DNA of 64,000 nt from Collinsella sp. zg1085 (GTDB lineage: Bacteria; Actinomycetota; Coriobacteriia; Coriobacteriales; Coriobacteriaceae): NCBI RefSeq assembly GCF_018889955.1, contig NZ_CP076545.1:558001-622000 (forward strand). The letters are read 5' to 3'. Both the position numbers and the translations under genes were made by a program. Positions 7,411 to 15,829 of this stretch are shown piece by piece. The notes under the pieces are model-generated. The model saw only the letters and a list, made by a program, of their open reading frames with translations, had not been told where the DNA came from and did no database searches. Position 1 is the first letter of the stretch. Each line of letters begins with the position of its first letter.

Positions 7411-8446
7411 ACCGGTGATTCCGTCGTCTCCGGGAGAAGAAGAACCCAAGCGGGCTTTGACGGGTATGGGTTGATTCATGCACACTATGCCCGCGGGCGA
7501 TAAGCTCATCAGGAATAGGAATATCAGCAGGTGTATTTTCAAGTGGATTAACATCAGCAGCACTGACAGGGTCAAAGATAGCTTCCGTTGGGTCAGGACC
7601 AGGCGCCTCTTCTGCTGCGCGATAGCGTTTCATCATATCGGTTTGGAGTTGCTGCGCGGAAGGCGGGGTCCAAATAATAGCATTGGCTCCAGCTGCAATG
7701 GTCTCGCGAATAGACTCAGCAGATTTACCACTGGTGGCAATCAGGGGCATATTGGGATAGTGTGCTCGCAGTTCGCGCAACACCTTGGGTGTGTCTTTGC
7801 CAGCGGCAACGTTGATAATTTTGGCTCCGGCTGCAATTTTTGCATGAGCTAGGGCATCGCACTTTAGAACAGTAGCCACCACTGGAATGTCAACAAAATT
7901 GGCAATCTGGTCTACCATATCGGGCTTTGCTGGGGAGTTAACAATAACTCCTGCCGCTCCCTGCATTTCAGAAATTGCTGCAAGTTGTACTGAGCGCTTT
8001 CCGTTGGTTTTGCCGCCGCCGACACCCACAAAGACAGGTGCTTCAGCAACGGTTAGCAGCGCCTGTGTAATGGCTGGCTGACCAGTAAAGGGATAGACAG
8101 CAAATATGGCGTCTGCGTTGGAGTTCTTAATAACCGCAACGTCTGTGGTATAGAGCAACGAGCGAATACGCCGTCCAAAAAGAGTGAAACCGCTGCACTC
8201 TTCAATCTCTTCCGGAACAGACAGTGCAACATGGCGCAAGCGACCCTCAATGGGTGTGGGGTCAAGTGCGAGCACACCAGAAGGAGCTTCGGCAAGACTT
8301 TGCTCGGTGAGTTCTGAATCAAGCTGGACTTCAGAAAAATCTACACTTGCATCAATGTTGTCAGACAAATTAACTGGCAAAGGAGGAGCTGACTCAAAGT
8401 CCGGCTCGGCAGCTCCAAACAAGAGGTCGGTATCGATGCTGCTCAT
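7409..8446 (-). CDS. TIM-barrel family protein of unknown activity
   Basis: This 345-residue protein has a weakly conserved acidic N-terminal ~60 residues. A beta/alpha-barrel core (about 65-265) follows, with phosphate-binding-like Gly segments (VFVGVGGGKTNGK, IIATSGKSAES-type, AGANAIIW). A low-complexity C-terminal tail ends in an RRRR cluster. Similar proteins are usually labelled 'hydrolase' or KDPG-aldolase-like, but no catalytic set can be assigned with certainty. The start is ATG 8446 behind AAAAGGAGG on the minus strand. A ~15-bp repeat begins at its stop codon. The function is open. Confidence 0.75.
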   Translation of the reverse strand: MSSIDTDLLFGAAEPDFESAPPLPVNLSDNIDASVDFSEVQLDSELTEQSLAEAPSGVLALDPTPIEGRLRHVALSVPEEIEECSGFTLFGRRIRSLLYTTDVAVIKNSNADAIFAVYPFTGQPAITQALLTVAEAPVFVGVGGGKTNGKRSVQLAAISEMQGAAGVIVNSPAKPDMVDQIANFVDIPVVATVLKCDALAHAKIAAGAKIINVAAGKDTPKVLRELRAHYPNMPLIATSGKSAESIRETIAAGANAIIWTPPSAQQLQTDMMKRYRAAEEAPGPDPTEAIFDPVSAADVNPLENTPADIPIPDELIARGHSVHESTHTRQSPLGFFFSRRRRNHR

Positions 8447-8622
8447 AATCCTCCTTTTCAGGTTATGCGAGAGATTCTGACTCTCTTCTTATAAATAATA
8501 GGTTAGCTTTTATACCACAAGAAAGCCCGTGACTGTTTTGTAAGTCGTCGTGAGACTTTTGGGCACGAGAGCTACATCTGTTAAGCTGAGTCTGCCTAAC
8601 AAACTACCGAAAGGTGATACTC

Positions 8623-8775
8623 ATGTTAATGGCTGAGGTCGCAGGGCCTGTCATAGTGTGTGTTCTTGCAATAGCAGCTGTTGCAGCGCTCTATTTTGCG
8701 TTTAGCACACTTAAAGATAAGCGGCGTCAGAGCCGTGACACAGGGTCATTTTCAAATCGTGACAACTCCTTCTAA
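8623..8775 (+). CDS. small single-span membrane protein
   Basis: This 50-residue ORF starts at ATG 8623 with AAAGGTG at 8610-8616. One hydrophobic helix (about residues 8-30, VIVCVLAIAAVAALYFAF) is followed by a basic, polar tail (KDKRRQSR...). The topology, with positives after the helix, would place the N-terminus outside. It stands alone between two minus-strand genes, so it has its own promoter if expressed. No family was recognised. Confidence 0.6.
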   Translation: MLMAEVAGPVIVCVLAIAAVAALYFAFSTLKDKRRQSRDTGSFSNRDNSF

Positions 8776-8818
8776 TGCATAACTATAACTAGTCAATTCT
8801 GCCTTTAATGCATAGTTG

Positions 8819-9754
8819 TTATGCTTCGCGCACTATGCGCGCAAGATAAAAGCCTTCAAAATATTTACTCGGTGCCAGCGAGACCGTTTGTAGGTTTCGC
8901 GTGTCATCAATAAGCGGTAGGGGGTAGCTGCCACTTCGCCATATTTCATCGGCTAAAACGGGTTTAATTGAGTAGCTGCTAAAGCGTTTCTTCGCTAAAA
9001 CGCTTTGCACCATGGTGTCGTTTTCTGCTGGCAAAATAGAACAGGTTGAATATATTAGGGTTCCACCTGGCTTCAAAATACTCAATCCACGCTCAAGGAG
9101 CGCCTGCTGTGATTTGAGTACTTTGGCAAGCAGCGCAGGTGTTATGCGGGCACCGTGTTGCACATCATGCGCCCGATAGGTTCCGCTTCCGGTGCAGGGT
9201 GCATCAAGCAAAATAGCATCAAACGAGAAGAAACTATCGAGCTTGCGCGCATCAGTTTTCATAACGATAACGTTATGAGCTCCCTGTTTGTTGAGATTGT
9301 GCTTGAGCTTTTCTGCTCGTATGCCTTTAAGCTCGCAGGCAGTGATATGCGCATGCGGGTTAAGAGCGGCAAGTTGGCTTGTCTTACCGCCTGGAGCTGC
9401 ACACATATCAAGAATATCGCTTGTCCCCATAGACCCAAACGCAAGCGGCGGCAACATAGACGATAGACTTTGTAAGTAGATACCGCCCCGTTGATATATC
9501 TCCAGTCCCCATAGGTCTTTGCTGTTGAGCGTATCGGGCAATACAAAGGCATCTTCATACCACGGCACACGCTCAAAGGCGATACCAGCCTCACGAAGTG
9601 CTGCTGCCACTTCGTGTTTGCTTGCTTTGAGGGTATTTGCTCTCAGTGTTGTGGGACGCATTTGGGCATCTCTATATCCTTTGCGTAGACGCTCTGCTGT
9701 GTTTGCGTCACACTCAGCAAGATACGCTTCAATGAGATGGGGGAATTCAGACAT
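8819..9754 (-). CDS. RsmB/RsmF-type rRNA (cytosine-C5)-methyltransferase
   Basis: This 311-residue SAM-dependent methyltransferase belongs to the NOL1/NOP2/Sun family and modifies cytosine in rRNA. The SAM-binding motif is DMCAAPGGKTSQLA (about residues 116-129). Motif IV, LLDAPCTGSGTYR, carries the Pro-Cys, and the catalytic nucleophile is the Cys of STCSILPAEN. The N-terminal LRANTLK segment is typical. It is shorter than E. coli RsmF (about 479 residues) because the C-terminal PUA-like part is missing, as in many Gram-positive YebU homologues. Whether it targets 16S C1407 or another site is not decidable here. Confidence 0.9.
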   Translation of the reverse strand: MSEFPHLIEAYLAECDANTAERLRKGYRDAQMRPTTLRANTLKASKHEVAAALREAGIAFERVPWYEDAFVLPDTLNSKDLWGLEIYQRGGIYLQSLSSMLPPLAFGSMGTSDILDMCAAPGGKTSQLAALNPHAHITACELKGIRAEKLKHNLNKQGAHNVIVMKTDARKLDSFFSFDAILLDAPCTGSGTYRAHDVQHGARITPALLAKVLKSQQALLERGLSILKPGGTLIYSTCSILPAENDTMVQSVLAKKRFSSYSIKPVLADEIWRSGSYPLPLIDDTRNLQTVSLAPSKYFEGFYLARIVREA

Positions 9755-9841
9755 ACGTGCTCCTCATAGACGTGTATATCTCTAGCTTATCAAAGCTTGT
9801 GAACTATGTGCTTAGTAGTATTGCTGGTGGCTAAACCGGTG

Positions 9842-9915
9842 TTGCAGGTAGGTATTGCAGATGCATGTTGCAGATGGGCATTGCAGGTGGGCATTGCAGA
9901 TGAGTATTGCAAGTG
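9842..9915. repeat. 13-bp tandem repeat (about 5.7 copies)
   Basis: Units at 9842, 9855, 9868, 9881, 9894 and a partial at 9907 follow TTGCAG(G/A)TGGGCA. The period of 13 is not a multiple of three and the array is intergenic, upstream of the rRNA methyltransferase gene (minus) and of the ECF leader promoter (plus). Copy number could vary between strains. Confidence 0.85.
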
Positions 9916-9969
9916 TAAACACCCATTATGCTCATGCTGAAACATATTAGAAACCATAGCTTATCATTC

Positions 9970-9997
9970 TTGCGCGACCTAAAAACTGTGCTATAGT
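9970..9997 (+). promoter_or_regulatory. sigma-70-like promoter of the ECF leader
   Basis: TTGCGC (9970-9975) and TATAGT (9992-9997) are separated by 16 bases, about 40 bases before the leader-peptide start. Transcripts would include the leader ORF and the attenuator hairpin. Confidence 0.55.
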
Positions 9998-10039
9998 TTC
10001 GCTCAATAAACGTCCCCGATGACCGAGAGGAGCCATCAC

Positions 10040-10102
10040 ATGTTGCAACAGCTTAACAACAACTGGTGGTGGCGTGATGTGAGCTCGTCTGGTCGGCGGT
10101 GA
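10040..10102 (+). CDS. tryptophan-rich leader peptide (attenuator)
   Basis: This 20-codon ORF has a good ribosome site (GAGAGGAG, 10024-10031) and contains three consecutive Trp codons at 10064-10072 (MLQQLNNNWWWRDV...). A Rho-independent terminator follows 28 bases after its stop and the ECF transporter operon starts 174 bases after it. This is the canonical layout of a trp-type transcription attenuator: slow translation at the Trp codons would favour read-through when charged tRNA-Trp is scarce. The attenuation mechanism is inferred; the ORF, the Trp codons and the terminator are seen directly. Confidence 0.85.
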   Translation: MLQQLNNNWWWRDVSSSGRR

Positions 10103-10130
10103 GTCCTTCATACCTATCTGGTATTTCTGA

Positions 10131-10160
10131 GGCCTCCGGTTTGACCGGGGGTCTTTTTTT
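10131..10160 (+). terminator. attenuator terminator
   Basis: GGCCTCCGGT (10131-10140) pairs with ACCGGGGGTC (10144-10153), with two G-T positions, around a TTG loop. Seven T residues follow at 10154-10160. It sits between the Trp leader peptide and the ECF S-component gene and is the expected attenuator. Confidence 0.88.
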
Positions 10161-10276
10161 GTTTGAGGCACCCGCAAACCATCCGTCTATCAGTTTGAGC
10201 AACGCATCACGCGCCCCTGCTGTAGTTGTACCTTCAAACACTTTTTTGTATTGAGTTTTATTGAAAGGATTAAATC

Positions 10277-10855
10277 ATGACCGCATCAACTCAAAATCCC
10301 CGCACCGTATCTGCTAACTCCACCTCTGCGCTTGATATTAAGTCCCTTGTATTGTTGGCGGTTCTTTTGGCAGCCGGCTTTATCCTTAACTTTACGGTAG
10401 GAAAGTCCATTGCAGCACTCACCGCTAATGCCATTAGCCCTGAGTTCATCATTTCCGCCTTCTGCCTCACCATTTTAGTTGTACGTCCAAATCTTGTGCA
10501 GGCTTTGGTGATTGGCCTTATTTCGGCAGCTGTTATTCAGATTACAACAACCTCACCTTTTATTGACTTTGCAGCTGAGGGAATTGCAGCAGTTATTATG
10601 GCGCTCTTTGTAAAGGCTCAGAGCAGCGGCAGCAAAAGCCTTGTTATTCCTGCAGTTGGAACCTTTGTAACTACCGCTATCTCTGGCATCATTTTTATGG
10701 TAATTAAGCTTGCTACCACGGGTTTTGCTCCTGAGATGGTTGCTGTGTTGCCAGCCGCTATGCTGCCAGTTATTTTTGCGACGGCTGCCTTTAATGCTGT
10801 TCTTGTGGCAGCACTTTATTTGCCTATCAAAGCTGCGCTCAAACTGGAAAACTAA
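10277..10855 (+). CDS. ECF transporter substrate-binding S component, probably tryptophan
   Basis: This 192-residue membrane protein has about five or six hydrophobic segments (first around residues 25-45) and a polar N-terminus. It is followed by fused ECF ATPases and the T component, so it is the S subunit that binds substrate outside the cell. The size and the upstream Trp-codon attenuator suggest a TrpP-like role in tryptophan (or indole-compound) uptake. Substrate assignment rests on the leader, not on binding residues. The start is ATG 10277 behind GAAAGGAT. Confidence 0.8.
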   Translation: MTASTQNPRTVSANSTSALDIKSLVLLAVLLAAGFILNFTVGKSIAALTANAISPEFIISAFCLTILVVRPNLVQALVIGLISAAVIQITTTSPFIDFAAEGIAAVIMALFVKAQSSGSKSLVIPAVGTFVTTAISGIIFMVIKLATTGFAPEMVAVLPAAMLPVIFATAAFNAVLVAALYLPIKAALKLEN

Positions 10856-10886
10856 GCGCCGATACACTCTTTGATGGAAGGCATTC

Positions 10887-12830
10887 ATGAGCGCTAACTC
10901 TACGCAGAGCCCAGCTACAACCCCCGCCCGCATGAGCGAGCGGGGTTTGGCGCCAGCACCTACACATTCGCCTGTACATCCCTTACAGCCTGAGAAAACT
11001 GTACAGCCTCTCTTGCGGCTTGAGGATGTAAGTTATCGTTATCAGCAACGTGCTGGGCGAGCCTTGAAGGATTTGAGCCTTGATATTCAGGCGGGTGAGT
11101 TTCTGGGCATCATAGGACCTTCGGGTGCTGGAAAATCGACGCTCATGAGCACGCTTTCAGGTGCTATTCCACATCACTTTGGAGGGGCGCTTTATGGTGC
11201 AATCTATCTCAATGGTACCGATACCTGCGAGATAAGCCTCACTGATATTTCACGCGTGGTGGGAAGCGTGCTGCAAGACATTGATACGCAAATGGTGGCA
11301 TCGGTTGTTCTTGACGAGCTCCTATTTGGTCTTGAAAACTTTGGGGTTGACCATGCAGATATTTCTGCGCGTATAGATAGGGCGCTTAAGCGTGTTGGTA
11401 TTCTCGATTTGAAAGACCGCGAGATTGCCACACTCTCAGGTGGACAGAAGCAAAAAGTTGCCATAGCAGCCATTCTTGCCTTACAGCCGCAGGTGATGGT
11501 TCTTGACGAGCCAACTGCAGCGCTTGACCCTGAGAGCTCATCGATGGTGTTTGAGATTTTGCGTGAGCTTAACCGAGATTTAGGCATAACGATTGTTGTA
11601 GTTGAGCAAAAGGTTGCGCTGCTCTCAAAGTATTGTTCGCGCATTGCGGTGATGCATCAAGGCAGCCTAGCACTCGTGGGTACGCCGCTTGAGGTATTTT
11701 CTCAGTCAGAAACGCTGCGCTCGATTGGTGTTGATTCGCCGCGCACCGTTCGCATAGGCAACTCACTTCAACGCGATGGCTATGTAGGAGCGAAAGCACA
11801 GCCTTGGCTTGATGTTGATAGGGCATATGTAGAAATATCTGCGCTCATAAGTCATCAAAACCCTGTTCGAGAGCTACAACAACAGGAGCAATTCTCTCAC
11901 TCTTCTCATGCAGCCTTACATACGAACACCCCAGATTGCCCGCAAACACCGTCTGCTCAAGCATCACATGGTGACGCGTGCGATGGAGATGCAGATACTC
12001 AGTCTGTATCTCCTGTGGTAGAGCTTAATCGGGTGAGTTTTGCCTATGGAGACAGCCGCCCTGCTGTTAAGCAGCTGAGCTGTAAGGTGTATCCAGGTGA
12101 TGTGTTGGCTATTGTTGGTCAAAACGGTGCAGGAAAAACAACGCTTACAAAGCTCTTGAATGGTTTGCTTAAACCGCGTCAAGGCTCTGTTCATATTGCA
12201 GGTTTTGATACGCAGGATACGCCAACGAGCGTGCTTGCACGCCATGTTGCTACGCTGTTTCAAAATCCCGACCGTCAAATTTGTAAAGATAGCGTTTTAA
12301 GTGAGGTTGCTTTTGGGCTCGAGCTAACTGGCACCCCTTCTAAAGAGGCGCAAGCGCGAGCACATGCAACAATTCAGCAGTTTGGTCTACCGGCAGATGT
12401 CTCGCCTTTTTCGCTGTCACGTGGTCAGCGCCAGATGGTAGCCTTGGCAAGCGTTTGTGTAATGCAACCCGATGTTGTGCTGCTTGATGAGCCAACATCT
12501 GGCCTTGATTACCGTGAATGTATGACGGTTATGCAAACGGTCGTTGATATGGCTCAGCAGGGGACTGCTGTAATTATGGTCTGCCATGACATGGAAGTTG
12601 TGAGCGACTTTGCAACACGTGTCATGGTTATGGCAGAAGGTCAGATGCTGGGATTGGGCAGTGCTTCGGAGATTTTTGCAAATGATGAGTATCTATCGCG
12701 CGCAGCAATTGAAGCGCCGCAGGTAACGCGTTTGGCGCAAAGGCTTGCGGCATATAACTCTGATTTTTGCGCAGTTAATGAAGTGTCTGAGTTGGTACGC
12801 CTTGTTGAGAGGATGATTGAGCATGGTTAA
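10887..12830 (+). CDS. fused ECF ATPase (EcfA1-EcfA2 in one chain)
   Basis: This 647-residue protein with two ABC ATPase domains energises the ECF transporter. Domain 1 has Walker A GPSGAGKST, signature LSGGQKQKVA and Walker B VMVLDEPTAALD. Domain 2 has Walker A GQNGAGKTT, signature LSRGQRQMVA and Walker B VVLLDEPTSGLD. A low-complexity linker rich in Gln, Ser, His and Asp joins them (about residues 315-375). In many genomes these are two proteins (EcfA and EcfA'). It follows the S gene and overlaps the T gene start by 8 bases, indicating translational coupling. Confidence 0.93.
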   Translation: MSANSTQSPATTPARMSERGLAPAPTHSPVHPLQPEKTVQPLLRLEDVSYRYQQRAGRALKDLSLDIQAGEFLGIIGPSGAGKSTLMSTLSGAIPHHFGGALYGAIYLNGTDTCEISLTDISRVVGSVLQDIDTQMVASVVLDELLFGLENFGVDHADISARIDRALKRVGILDLKDREIATLSGGQKQKVAIAAILALQPQVMVLDEPTAALDPESSSMVFEILRELNRDLGITIVVVEQKVALLSKYCSRIAVMHQGSLALVGTPLEVFSQSETLRSIGVDSPRTVRIGNSLQRDGYVGAKAQPWLDVDRAYVEISALISHQNPVRELQQQEQFSHSSHAALHTNTPDCPQTPSAQASHGDACDGDADTQSVSPVVELNRVSFAYGDSRPAVKQLSCKVYPGDVLAIVGQNGAGKTTLTKLLNGLLKPRQGSVHIAGFDTQDTPTSVLARHVATLFQNPDRQICKDSVLSEVAFGLELTGTPSKEAQARAHATIQQFGLPADVSPFSLSRGQRQMVALASVCVMQPDVVLLDEPTSGLDYRECMTVMQTVVDMAQQGTAVIMVCHDMEVVSDFATRVMVMAEGQMLGLGSASEIFANDEYLSRAAIEAPQVTRLAQRLAAYNSDFCAVNEVSELVRLVERMIEHG

Positions 12831-13569
12831 TGTCATCGATTATCGACCGGGTACCAGTTTATTGCACCGCCTTAATCCTGTTGCAAAGCTTGCACTGGCA
12901 AGTGCCATTATTTTTTCGACACTCTTGAGCTCAAGCTATGTCATGTTGATAGGTTTTTTGTGTGTCACCTTGGGTTTGGCGGTCTACGCGGGCGTGCTAT
13001 CAGCCATGCTTAAACTGCTGAAGATATTGGTTCCTATTGTGCTTGTGATGTTGCTAATACAGCTGTTACTCGTTCGTTCGGGTACACCGCTGCTTGGCTT
13101 TGTAACCGATGAAGCGCTTATTACGGGTTCTAAAGCCTGCCTGCGTTTATTAGGCGTTGCTTTGCCGCTTGTGCTCATGCTCATGGTAACCAAGCTCACC
13201 GATGTTGCAAATGCCTGTGTTGAGCTGTTGCATATTCCATATCGCTATGCGTTTACCTTTACTACAGCACTGCGCTTTGTGCCGGTTTTTTCTCAGGAGA
13301 TGGACGCCATCATGGAGGCGCAGACAGCACGCGGGGTGGCGTTTGACGCAAAAAACCCGTTCAAGCGTTTACAGTTGATGCTGCCGCTTTGTATTCCCTT
13401 GCTGGTGTCGTCGGTGGGAAAAACCGACGCAACAGCTCTTGCTGCTGAGCAACGGGGTTTTTACCTGAGAAATCGTGAGAGCAGTTTTAAGCGCTATCCC
13501 TTGCGCGGACTCGATATTGCCTGTCTTATGGGTTGTATTCTCTTATTGGTGCTCGCTGTTATGTTCTAG
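12823..13569 (+). CDS. ECF transporter transmembrane T component
   Basis: This 248-residue protein couples the ATPases to the S subunit. It has four to five hydrophobic segments and two Ala-Arg-Gly-type coupling motifs (QTARGVAF around residue 170, AEQRGFYL around 210) that contact the ATPases. The ATG at 12823 was chosen because GAGAGGA at 12807-12813 fits it; the upstream in-frame TTG (12817) is too close. It is the last gene of the S-AA-T operon and is convergent with, and overlaps, the lipid kinase gene at 13543-13569. Confidence 0.9.
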   Translation: MVNVIDYRPGTSLLHRLNPVAKLALASAIIFSTLLSSSYVMLIGFLCVTLGLAVYAGVLSAMLKLLKILVPIVLVMLLIQLLLVRSGTPLLGFVTDEALITGSKACLRLLGVALPLVLMLMVTKLTDVANACVELLHIPYRYAFTFTTALRFVPVFSQEMDAIMEAQTARGVAFDAKNPFKRLQLMLPLCIPLLVSSVGKTDATALAAEQRGFYLRNRESSFKRYPLRGLDIACLMGCILLLVLAVMF

Positions 13570-14487
13570 GGCATATGCGAGATGTGAGAATTCATCAACG
13601 ATAAGTCTGAGCGCTCGGGGAAGCACCCGTGCGGTAAAGGTTTGAGGCGTACCTTCAATAAGCTCACCATCAAATTCCATGCCAAGGCTCGGCGTTGCAC
13701 TTACTTCAACTTCACGAGCTTGGAAAAAGGTAAAGTTGGGTCGTCCGAGCCCTTTGCCTGCTGGGTCAAGTACGCCAGCAAGCACGGTAGGGAGTAACTC
13801 GACAGTTTTACCTGGCTGAATAACTGCAATATCGATAAGACCATCGTCCATACGGCAGTCAGGGAACAGATTGATTTCGTTTTGTAAGATTGAGGTATTT
13901 CCTACCATACAGCCAATGCCATCAAGTTCATCAACGTGGCCATCGTGCTTAATAACAAAGTGCGCAACCGGTGGTGCGGGTGTTAAAAGTGCCGAGAGCA
14001 TATAGGCGATTTCTCCCATGTCACCATGGTTTGCTTCGGCTTTGCGCATGATTTCGGCATCGAAGCCAGTACCGGCAATAATAATGAAGCCATGACGTCC
14101 GGTGCTTCCATCAGGTAATACCCACGAGAGCTCACCCATGTCTACATCAACAGTTCTACCTTGCCGACATGCTTGAGCAAGAGCGGCAGGCTCTGGTGCA
14201 TTGCCGATATTGTTAAAGAATAGATTGGCAGTTCCTGAAGGAAAAACAAGAATAGGCACTTGTGTATTGCGCAGTTCGTCAAGCACATTTGAAACCGTGC
14301 CATCCCCACCCGATACAACTACGCAATCAAAGCTCAAGGCATCAGCGGTGGCCTTGGGCGGCTCCATATGTGCGCCAAGATAGCGAAATACTACCTCGTC
14401 TCCCGCTTCTGCAAGAGCATGGGCAAATGCGTAGATTTCATCAGAACGGGGTCCCGATTGTGGGTTATGGACGATAAGACAACGCAT
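13543..14487 (-). CDS. diacylglycerol kinase-family lipid kinase
   Basis: This 314-residue protein belongs to the DAGK/YegS/BmrU family, which phosphorylates lipids such as diacylglycerol. The N-terminal catalytic domain has the start segment IVHNPQSG, the nucleotide-binding VVSGGDGTVSNV, and FPSGTANLFFN. A C-terminal beta-sandwich follows (FDGELIEG). Its 3' end overlaps the 3' end of the convergent EcfT gene by 27 bases. The true lipid substrate is not evident; in bacteria such enzymes often recycle diacylglycerol from lipoteichoic acid or glycolipid synthesis. Confidence 0.88.
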   Translation of the reverse strand: MRCLIVHNPQSGPRSDEIYAFAHALAEAGDEVVFRYLGAHMEPPKATADALSFDCVVVSGGDGTVSNVLDELRNTQVPILVFPSGTANLFFNNIGNAPEPAALAQACRQGRTVDVDMGELSWVLPDGSTGRHGFIIIAGTGFDAEIMRKAEANHGDMGEIAYMLSALLTPAPPVAHFVIKHDGHVDELDGIGCMVGNTSILQNEINLFPDCRMDDGLIDIAVIQPGKTVELLPTVLAGVLDPAGKGLGRPNFTFFQAREVEVSATPSLGMEFDGELIEGTPQTFTARVLPRALRLIVDEFSHLAYALEHNSEHQ

Positions 14488-14540
14488 AACGCATTCCTAT
14501 CTGAGCGATTCCTAGTATAGTGATTCTGTTCATATTCCTA

Positions 14541-14557
14541 CCCCCGAAGCGCGGGGG
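14541..14557. other. GC-rich hairpin between divergent genes
   Basis: CCCCCG (14541-14546) pairs with CGGGGG (14552-14557) around AAGCG. It is located 22 bases upstream of the RNase D start, in the 5' region shared with the divergent kinase gene. Function unknown. Confidence 0.4.
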
Positions 14558-14578
14558 CAATTCAAATTTAGGTGCTGT

Positions 14579-15712
14579 ATGTACATCTCCACAACCGCTG
14601 ACCTTGAGTCGTTTTGTAAGCGCGCAACAGAGCATGATGCGATAGCTGTTGATACTGAGTTTATTCGCGAAAAGACTTTTCATCCTCATCTGTGCCTTAT
14701 ACAGATTGCAACGCGTGATGAAGTGGCTATTATTGACCCCTTGCTGATTAAGGACTTGAGCTCACTGGCAAGGCTCATGGCAAATCCAGCGATTATGAAA
14801 GTATTTCATGCCTGCTCGCAAGATATGGAAGCGCTCTATTTTGTTTTAGACACCTTACCGGCTCCACTTTTTGACACGCAGATAGCTGTAGCATTTTTAG
14901 GGGAGCGCCAGCAAATTTCTTATCATGCGCTCATAAAGAGCTACTGTCAGGTTGAGCTTGCCAAATCTGAATCGCTAACCGATTGGAGCGTGCGTCCGCT
15001 GAGTCCCTCTCAGCTGCGCTATGCCGCAGAGGACGTAAGTTATCTCATTCAAGCCTTTGATGTTGTTCAAGAGCAACTGAGGGAGCAAGGGAGAATGAGC
15101 TGGGTTCTTGATGAGCTTAGTCCGTACACACAGCTAGAGCATTATGTACAAGACCCACGCTTGGCCTTTCTCAAGATGAAACGCATCAATACCTTGACAC
15201 GGCGTCAGCTGGGTATTGCGCGTGAGTTGGCTGCGTGGCGTGAGACAAGCGCTGAGGAATATAATATCCCGCGCAAGTGGATGCTTTCCGATGAAGTGTT
15301 GATTGAGTTTGTTCGGAATCCGCCGAGAACATATGACATGTTGCGCCGGGTGCGCGGCACTGAGCGCCTGCAGGCTCATGACATAAAAGGCGCGCTTGAT
15401 GCGGTGTCGCGGGGTCTGGCATGTCCATCAGAAAAGTTGCCACACCCTCCTCGTCCACGTCATATAACAACGCCTGAGCGTGAGTCAGTGGTTGATCTTA
15501 TGTACGCGCTCATTCGTTTAGTTTCAAAGCGCTCTCGGGTTGCAGCAAGTTTAATTGCAAGTCGCGATGATTTGCTGAATTATATGGACGAGCCTGAAAA
15601 GAGTCCTCTGCGCGATGGCTGGCGCTTTGAGCTTGTAGGTAGCCTGATTGATGATTTGTTGCAGGGAAATATTGGTCTTACTGCAGTTAACGGGCATCTT
15701 GAGATTTTGTAA
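14579..15712 (+). CDS. rnd: ribonuclease D
   Basis: This 377-residue 3'-to-5' exoribonuclease takes part in tRNA 3' maturation and RNA turnover. The DEDD exonuclease domain shows DTEFIREKTF (first two acidic residues), the HACSQDMEAL segment and the RYAAEDVSYL segment (last Asp with the preceding Tyr). An HRDC domain follows (about residues 205-285, with RELAAWRE and RKWMLSDEVL). Length and domain order match bacterial RNase D. It is divergent from the lipid kinase gene. No obvious ribosome site stands before ATG 14579, so the start is the best available rather than certain. Confidence 0.92.
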   Translation: MYISTTADLESFCKRATEHDAIAVDTEFIREKTFHPHLCLIQIATRDEVAIIDPLLIKDLSSLARLMANPAIMKVFHACSQDMEALYFVLDTLPAPLFDTQIAVAFLGERQQISYHALIKSYCQVELAKSESLTDWSVRPLSPSQLRYAAEDVSYLIQAFDVVQEQLREQGRMSWVLDELSPYTQLEHYVQDPRLAFLKMKRINTLTRRQLGIARELAAWRETSAEEYNIPRKWMLSDEVLIEFVRNPPRTYDMLRRVRGTERLQAHDIKGALDAVSRGLACPSEKLPHPPRPRHITTPERESVVDLMYALIRLVSKRSRVAASLIASRDDLLNYMDEPEKSPLRDGWRFELVGSLIDDLLQGNIGLTAVNGHLEIL

Positions 15713-15829
15713 GGGTATCTGCTGTAGTAATCACATGCCTGGGTGCATGTTCATAAAAAGCTCCTAAACGGGGACGCGCAGCACAGCTTGTGTGGGTACA
15801 AGACAAGCAACAAACAAGAAGGAGTTGCT

